A DNA stretch of 64,000 nucleotides from Butyrivibrio sp. CB08 (GTDB lineage: Bacteria > Bacillota > Clostridia > Lachnospirales > Lachnospiraceae). Each line of letters starts with the position of its first letter. Positions within the stretch are counted from its first letter, which is position 1. The notes under the pieces are model-generated. The model did no database searches. It was not told the origin of the DNA and was given only the letters and a program-made list of their open reading frames with translations. Below are positions 58,103 through 64,000 of this stretch, in pieces. The position numbers and the translations under genes are program-made. The stretch spans positions 1 through 64,000 of the forward strand of contig NZ_RAIR01000010.1 of assembly GCF_003625485.1 (NCBI RefSeq). The letters are read 5' to 3'.

Positions 58103-58633
58103 TTATCCGGCGAGGTCAACATTTGCTCCTAAGAGGCCCTGTTTGTGCAGGTCCTTTCTCGCCTGTGTATAAGGATTCTCCTCATTACTGTATGATATCT
58201 TGGTGTGGGTCGTTCCACCTGAAACGTAGGTGCGTCCACACTCAGGGCATACTGCGGTCTTGATTGAAACTGAAGCCTGAAGGACCTTGCCGTTGTTCAT
58301 GGCTGCATCCTTGTAGGCATTACTTACGTGCTCTGCCTCATGACCGCGAACTCTTGCTGCTGCGGCCTGTGGGCTTATATGCTGTGCAGATTTAAAAGAA
58401 ACCATCTCATCGGAGCCGTCCTGGTACTTACGGTTCTTGCAGGTTTCACATTCGGCGGGAGAAACTCTTTTCCCTGGGTTGGCCTTGGTGGATTCTCCTG
58501 GATTAAGTATGGCCTTTGGGCCCTCAGCTTCCTGGGCTGCGCCTGAACCTGTTACTCCAGCACCGTACGCGCCTGCATAAGCTGCGTATCCGCTATTAAC
58601 TGCTCCGTTTGTAACTGCACCAATTATACTCAT
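58103..58633 (-). CDS. SprA-related putative metalloprotease
   Basis: A 176-residue protein. The N-terminal ~40 residues are Gly/Ala/Tyr-rich. The core has CETCKNRKYQDGSDEMVSF (C-x2-C), then RGHEAEHVSNAYKDA, where HEAEH is a zinc-protease motif (H-E-x-x-H), and CPECGRTYVSGG (C-x2-C). This fits the SprA-related family. It may cleave proteins; no signal peptide is seen. The start is ATG 58633 with AAGAGG upstream; a GTG two codons earlier overlaps the spacing. Confidence 0.8.
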   Translation of the reverse strand: MSIIGAVTNGAVNSGYAAYAGAYGAGVTGSGAAQEAEGPKAILNPGESTKANPGKRVSPAECETCKNRKYQDGSDEMVSFKSAQHISPQAAAARVRGHEAEHVSNAYKDAAMNNGKVLQASVSIKTAVCPECGRTYVSGGTTHTKISYSNEENPYTQARKDLHKQGLLGANVDLAG

Positions 58634-58664
58634 AGGCACCTCTTTTCATGCCCAAGGTAATTGG

Positions 58665-59072
58665 TTAGTTGTCTATTGTGACGCCAAGTTCCTTGAGCAT
58701 ATCGTCAAAGCTTACACCGTTCATCTGCTCTGACATGGTGTTTAACTGAGTCCTAAGCTGCGGATCAGTGAACACCCTGTAAACATCGTATGCGAAAACA
58801 CCATAACCTATAACTATTCCAAGGGTTCCGTACAGGATAGCTTTTTTGGCCTGTGGAAGGAGCTTGTCCATGGTTCCCTTGCTGAGGAAGGCAAGCACGA
58901 TGGCGATGCCTCCAAATATCACCCCGATGTTGATCACGAAGCAAAGGGGGATAGAAATTAGACCCAGTACCAGAGCGGTTCCTGCAAGCTTCACATGCTG
59001 GTCCAGCTCGTTGTGGGTGCGATTATAGTTATAGTTGTTGTAGTAATAATCGCCGTTTTCGTTTTCACCCAT
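58665..59072 (-). CDS. Small two-TM membrane protein with Tyr/Asn-rich N-terminus
   Basis: A 135-residue protein. The first 25 residues (MGENENGDYYYNNYNYNRTH) are Tyr/Asn-rich; then hydrophobic segments TALVLGLISIPLCFVINIGV, IFGGIAIVLAFL and AILYGTLGIVIGYGVFA. The soluble tail is about 35 residues (QLNTMSEQMNGVSFDDMLKE). It resembles DUF4190-type proteins but is not clearly one. GAGGAAAAG precedes the ATG. It is the first gene of the minus-strand cluster with the SprA-like and DUF975 genes. Confidence 0.72.
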   Translation of the reverse strand: MGENENGDYYYNNYNYNRTHNELDQHVKLAGTALVLGLISIPLCFVINIGVIFGGIAIVLAFLSKGTMDKLLPQAKKAILYGTLGIVIGYGVFAYDVYRVFTDPQLRTQLNTMSEQMNGVSFDDMLKELGVTIDN

Positions 59073-59181
59073 CAAAACTTTTCCTCAAATCCTCATTCTT
59101 ACTATAGATATTACTACGATTAGGGCTTTTTTTCAATGTTTGAGGGGCTTTGGAGGAGGTTTGGGGCGACTGGGTCAAGTA

Positions 59182-59211
59182 TTGAAAATGGGGCTTATAG
59201 CTTGGTATAAT
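59182..59211 (+). promoter_or_regulatory. Promoter of tex
   Basis: -35 TTGAAA (59182-59187), 18-bp spacer and extended -10 TGgTATAAT (59203-59211). A leader of about 90 nt follows, with GTGAC/GTCAC pairing. Confidence 0.65.
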
Positions 59212-59305
59212 AGGGGAGTGCGTGACGGTTAATAGAAATTTAAGGTAAAATTCCTATGGAGTTAATTGGTCACGGGCAGTATTTTTCTGTTTTTGGAGAG
59301 GTTTT

Positions 59306-61987
59306 ATGGATATCGTTTTAAAGATCAAAGAAGAACTTAAGGTTGAGAAGTGGCAGGTTGAGGCAGCCATCAAACTTATTGATGAGGGCAACACCATTCC
59401 TTTCATTTCCCGTTATCGAAAAGAGGTTACCGGCTCACTTAACGACGAGCAGCTTCGTAACCTGGACGAGAGACTTAAGTACTTAAGAGGCCTTGAAGAG
59501 AGGAGAGAACAGGTGCTTGCTTCTATCGAGGAGCAGGGCAAGATGACAGATGAGCTTCGCGCCAAGATCGTGGCTGCAGAGACCATGGTTGCCATCGAAG
59601 ATCTGTACCTTCCATACAGGCCAAAGAGAAAGACAAGAGCTTCAGTTGCAAGAGAGAAGGGACTTGAGCCACTTTCAGAGATCCTTCTTGCACAGGAGAC
59701 AACAAAGCCTCTTTCAGAGGAGGCAGCAGCCTTCATCGATGAGGAAAAGGGAGTTAACGACGCTGCGGAGGCTCTTCAGGGAGCCATGGACATCATCGCT
59801 GAGGATGTTTCAGACAACGCAGATTTCCGTACATATATAAGAGAAGTCACTATGGAGAAGGGACTTCTTACAAGTAAGGCCAAGGACGAGAAGGCTCAGT
59901 CAGTATACGAGATGTACTACGACTACGAGGAGCCCCTTGAGAAGGTTCTTGGACACAGAGTTCTTGCCCTTAACAGAGGCGAGGCAGAAAAGTTCCTGGT
60001 TGTTAAGATCGAGGCACCTAAGGATCAGATCCTTCAGTATCTGAATAAAAAGATGCTCAAGAACGACAACCCTATCACTACTCCCGTTATCGAGGAGATC
60101 AACGAGGACGCTTACGACAGACTTATTGCTCCTGCCATCGAGAGAGATATCAGAAACGAGCTCACAGAGAAGGCTGAGGACGGCGCTATCACCGTATTTG
60201 GCAAGAACTTAACTCAGCTCCTTATGGCACCTCCGATCGCAGGTAAGACTGTACTTGGCTGGGACCCTGCTTTCAGAACAGGATGTAAGCTGGCAATCGT
60301 TGATGCTACGGGTAAGGTCCTTGATACCAAGGTCATCTATCCTACAGCTCCACAGAACAAGGTTGAGGAGTCCAAGGTAGAGCTTAAAAAGCTCATTGAT
60401 AAATACGACGTAGATCTTATCTCTGTTGGTAACGGTACAGCTTCTCGTGAGTCAGAGCAGGTTATCGTAGAGCTCATCAAGGAGCTGGACAAGCCTGTTC
60501 AGTACGTTATCGTAAACGAGGCTGGCGCTTCTGTTTACTCAGCAAGTAAGCTTGCTACAGAGGAGTTCCCTCAGTTTGACGTAGGACAGAGATCCGCTGC
60601 TTCTATCGCTAGAAGACTTCAGGATCCTCTTGCAGAGCTGGTTAAGATCGACCCTAAGTCAATCGGTGTAGGCCAGTATCAGCACGACATGAACCAGAAG
60701 AAACTGGGTGAGACCCTTGAGGGCGTAGTAGAAGATTGTGTTAACAAGGTTGGAGTTGATCTCAATACTGCATCTGCTCCACTCCTTCAGTATATTTCAG
60801 GTATCAGCAAAGTTATTGCCAAGAACATCGTTGATTACAGAGAAGAGCACGGTAAGTTCAAGACAAGACAGGAACTCCTTGAAGTTCCTAAGCTTGGACC
60901 TAAGGCTTATGAGCAGTGCGCTGGATTCTTAAGGATCGCAGACGGCGAGAACCCTCTTGATGCAACCAGTGTTCACCCTGAGTCCTATGAAGCTACATTA
61001 AAGCTCATGGACAAGCTTGGAATTACTTTCGATGATGTCAGAGCTGCCCAGAAGAACGCAGCCAAGGCAGCCATGGAGAAGCCTAAGAGCGAAGGCGGTG
61101 ACAGACCTCGCCCTGCCAAGAAGCCTAAGCAGGTAGTTATCAGAAATACAAGCACAGCTATGGGCGCAGCTCTTGCAGCAGCCCTTGCTGGAAGCAATCT
61201 TGCAGTAGTGGATGATGGTGCTGACAATGGCCGTGGCAAAGGCGGAAACGCAGCTGGTAACGGCGCTGCTGGTGCAGGAAATGGCGCTGGAGCAGCAGGA
61301 AGCCTTTCCAAGAAGGTAACAGAGGCTGAGAAAAAGAAACTCTCTGAGGAGCTTGGAATTGGTGAGATCACTCTTACAGATATTCTGTCAGAGCTTGAGA
61401 AGCCATCAAGAGACCCTCGTGAGAACATGCCTGCTCCTATCCTTAGAAGCGACGTCCTTGATATGAAGGACCTTAAGCCTGGCATGATCCTTAAGGGAAC
61501 TGTTAGAAACGTAATCGACTTCGGTTGTTTCGTAGATATAGGTGTACACCAGGATGGACTGGTACACATTTCTCACATCACAGACAAGTTCATCAAGCAT
61601 CCGCTCGAGGCTGTAAGCGTAGGAGATATCGTTGATGTCCAGGTTCTTGATGTTGAGCTTGATAAGAAGAGAATCTCTCTTACCATGAAGCTTGGCGATC
61701 CTGCCAAGGTAGCTGCAGAGGCAGCAGCCAAGGCTGCTCAGAGGCCAGCTCCTAAGGCGGCTAGCACTCCTGAAAAGAAGGCAGCTCCCAAGAAAACTTC
61801 CGTAGTTCAGCAGGTTGCAGAGGCAAGTGGAGTTACTAAAAAGCCAGCAGTCAAGAAGGCAGAACACAAGCCTGCCGTTGATGCTGAAGCAGTCAAGCGC
61901 CCAGCTAGTGATGCCGCTGGGAACGAGGCTCCTAAGAAATTTAAGAAAAAGGGTATTGTTATCTTTAGGGGTAACGCTAATGACTGA
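59306..61987 (+). CDS. tex: Tex family RNA-binding transcription accessory protein, extended
   Basis: An 893-residue Tex protein (the usual length is 720-780). In order: Tex N-terminal helical region (TIPFISRYRKEVTGSLNDEQ, LYLPYRPKRKTRASVAREKG), YqgF-like domain (about 312-440), helix-hairpin-helix (about 480-560), a Gly/Ala/Asn/Lys-rich insertion (about 590-675), an S1 domain (about 725-795; GTVRNVIDFGCFVDIGVHQD), and a Lys/Ala/Pro-rich tail. Tex binds nucleic acid and affects transcription. The two low-complexity parts explain the extra length. It ends at a terminator 60 nt later. Confidence 0.93.
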   Translation: MDIVLKIKEELKVEKWQVEAAIKLIDEGNTIPFISRYRKEVTGSLNDEQLRNLDERLKYLRGLEERREQVLASIEEQGKMTDELRAKIVAAETMVAIEDLYLPYRPKRKTRASVAREKGLEPLSEILLAQETTKPLSEEAAAFIDEEKGVNDAAEALQGAMDIIAEDVSDNADFRTYIREVTMEKGLLTSKAKDEKAQSVYEMYYDYEEPLEKVLGHRVLALNRGEAEKFLVVKIEAPKDQILQYLNKKMLKNDNPITTPVIEEINEDAYDRLIAPAIERDIRNELTEKAEDGAITVFGKNLTQLLMAPPIAGKTVLGWDPAFRTGCKLAIVDATGKVLDTKVIYPTAPQNKVEESKVELKKLIDKYDVDLISVGNGTASRESEQVIVELIKELDKPVQYVIVNEAGASVYSASKLATEEFPQFDVGQRSAASIARRLQDPLAELVKIDPKSIGVGQYQHDMNQKKLGETLEGVVEDCVNKVGVDLNTASAPLLQYISGISKVIAKNIVDYREEHGKFKTRQELLEVPKLGPKAYEQCAGFLRIADGENPLDATSVHPESYEATLKLMDKLGITFDDVRAAQKNAAKAAMEKPKSEGGDRPRPAKKPKQVVIRNTSTAMGAALAAALAGSNLAVVDDGADNGRGKGGNAAGNGAAGAGNGAGAAGSLSKKVTEAEKKKLSEELGIGEITLTDILSELEKPSRDPRENMPAPILRSDVLDMKDLKPGMILKGTVRNVIDFGCFVDIGVHQDGLVHISHITDKFIKHPLEAVSVGDIVDVQVLDVELDKKRISLTMKLGDPAKVAAEAAAKAAQRPAPKAASTPEKKAAPKKTSVVQQVAEASGVTKKPAVKKAEHKPAVDAEAVKRPASDAAGNEAPKKFKKKGIVIFRGNAND

Positions 61988-62047
61988 TAACCGGTGGCCA
62001 CAACGCCCATAGGTTGTCCTGTAAATCCATGAAAGTAAAATTAAAAT

Positions 62048-62084
62048 GACGGCTTTCCAAACAGTGGAGGGCCGTCTTTTTTGT
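62048..62084 (+). terminator. Terminator of tex
   Basis: GACGGC and GCCGTC close a hairpin with an inner TCC/GGA pairing, followed by a T6 run. The remaining gap to 62276 is AT-rich with no gene seen. Confidence 0.87.
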
Positions 62085-62276
62085 TTGATATCATTTGAAA
62101 ACAGACAGAATTGCATAATCTCATGTCATTTGTGGCATAAATCATGATTGGATTATAAACAATTATTGCCTATTTATAACCTGATTATGCCTATATTCTA
62201 AACAATCGTTAAAAGAAAATAGGTGGTAAAATATGATGATTTTTATGATGGGGCATTGTTTACACTGTACCTATAG

Positions 62277-62309
62277 AACCAATGAGGAACCAATGAGGAA
62301 TAAATGAGG
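62277..62309 (+). repeat. Three 11-bp tandem repeats just before the second surface-protein gene
   Basis: AACCAATGAGG, AACCAATGAGG and AATAAATGAGG lie in tandem at 62277-62309. Each contains GAGG, a Shine-Dalgarno-like core, and ATGAGG, an ATG of a tiny frame ending in the next repeat's TGA. The true site is the last GAGGAGG before ATG 62321. Confidence 0.8.
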
Positions 62310-62320
62310 AGGGCAAATAT

Positions 62321-64000
<1,680 letters not shown>

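Noticed and set aside
61406..62116. A 236-codon minus-strand frame over the tex 3' end and its terminator
   Set aside because: It runs through the terminator and the S1 domain of tex; composition is typical of an antisense shadow and no ribosome binding site is present.

Overview
This window looks like a stretch of chromosome from an anaerobic Firmicute of the Lachnospiraceae, most like Butyrivibrio or Pseudobutyrivibrio. The clues are a long pyruvate:ferredoxin oxidoreductase with a divergently transcribed ferredoxin, an EFR1-type ferredoxin-flavodoxin protein, a desulfoferrodoxin-like regulator, the gdpP-rplI-dnaB order, MecA and ClpX, very large secreted repeat proteins, and promoters of TGnTATAAT type. 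The genus is inference. I see no prophage, insertion sequence, CRISPR array or replication origin.

Layout. 1-470: the end of a 23S rRNA gene, then tRNA-Asn, tRNA-Glu and tRNA-Cys and a terminator; no 5S gene lies between them. 0.5-6.6 kb: an S1-domain protein, a sirtuin, a DUF951 protein, rpsF-ssb-rpsR, the potassium transporter pair KtrB-KtrA and a TauE/SafE permease. 6.6-18.2 kb: many small accessory and housekeeping genes. They include a YitT protein, a flavodoxin, a regulator fused to a desulfoferrodoxin-like module, three Nudix hydrolases, an unknown protein paired with a DUF3990 protein, a secreted protein behind a cyclic-di-GMP riboswitch, MazG, a rhomboid protease, an SRAP protein, a small island (HTH, GNAT, JAMM-motif protein, small partner), two cysteine-rich paralogues, Dtd, a MIF-like protein, a Bcp peroxiredoxin and a ZIP transporter. 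18.3-21.5 kb: a membrane diguanylate cyclase, a GlsB-type protein and an HTH/membrane-protein pair on the minus strand.

21.6-31.4 kb: a small conserved-looking gene and one 3130-residue surface protein. 31.5-41.8 kb: a membrane protein, the EFR1 protein, gdpP-rplI-dnaB, ferredoxin and nifJ (divergent) and mecA. 41.8-42.5 kb: a noncoding region with three 12-bp repeats and a possible structured RNA. 42.5-53 kb: an SH3-GH18 cell-wall protein, TsaC/Sua5, rpiB, upp, dCMP deaminase, a coiled-coil peptidoglycan hydrolase, a DUF402 protein, an unknown 852-residue membrane-anchored protein and an extended ClpX. 53-62 kb: carbamate kinase, a MATE transporter, a GH2 glycosidase, a minus-strand DUF975/SprA-like/two-TM cluster and Tex. 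62.3-64 kb: the first 560 residues of a second surface protein.

The genes suggest three linked themes. Cyclic dinucleotides: a GGDEF enzyme that would make c-di-GMP and a riboswitch that would read it; GdpP would degrade c-di-AMP, and KtrA-type RCK domains are a known c-di-AMP target. Oxygen and low-potential electron handling: NifJ, ferredoxin, flavodoxin, EFR1, Bcp and the HTH-desulfoferrodoxin fusion. Cell surface: two large secreted proteins with related signal peptides and a shared C-terminal signature (two VLGx[RQ]R motifs followed by TDD). The shared C-terminal signature, the HTH-desulfoferrodoxin fusion, the two possible toxin-partner pairs, the cysteine-rich paralogues and the repeat/RNA region near 42 kb are the points most worth following up.
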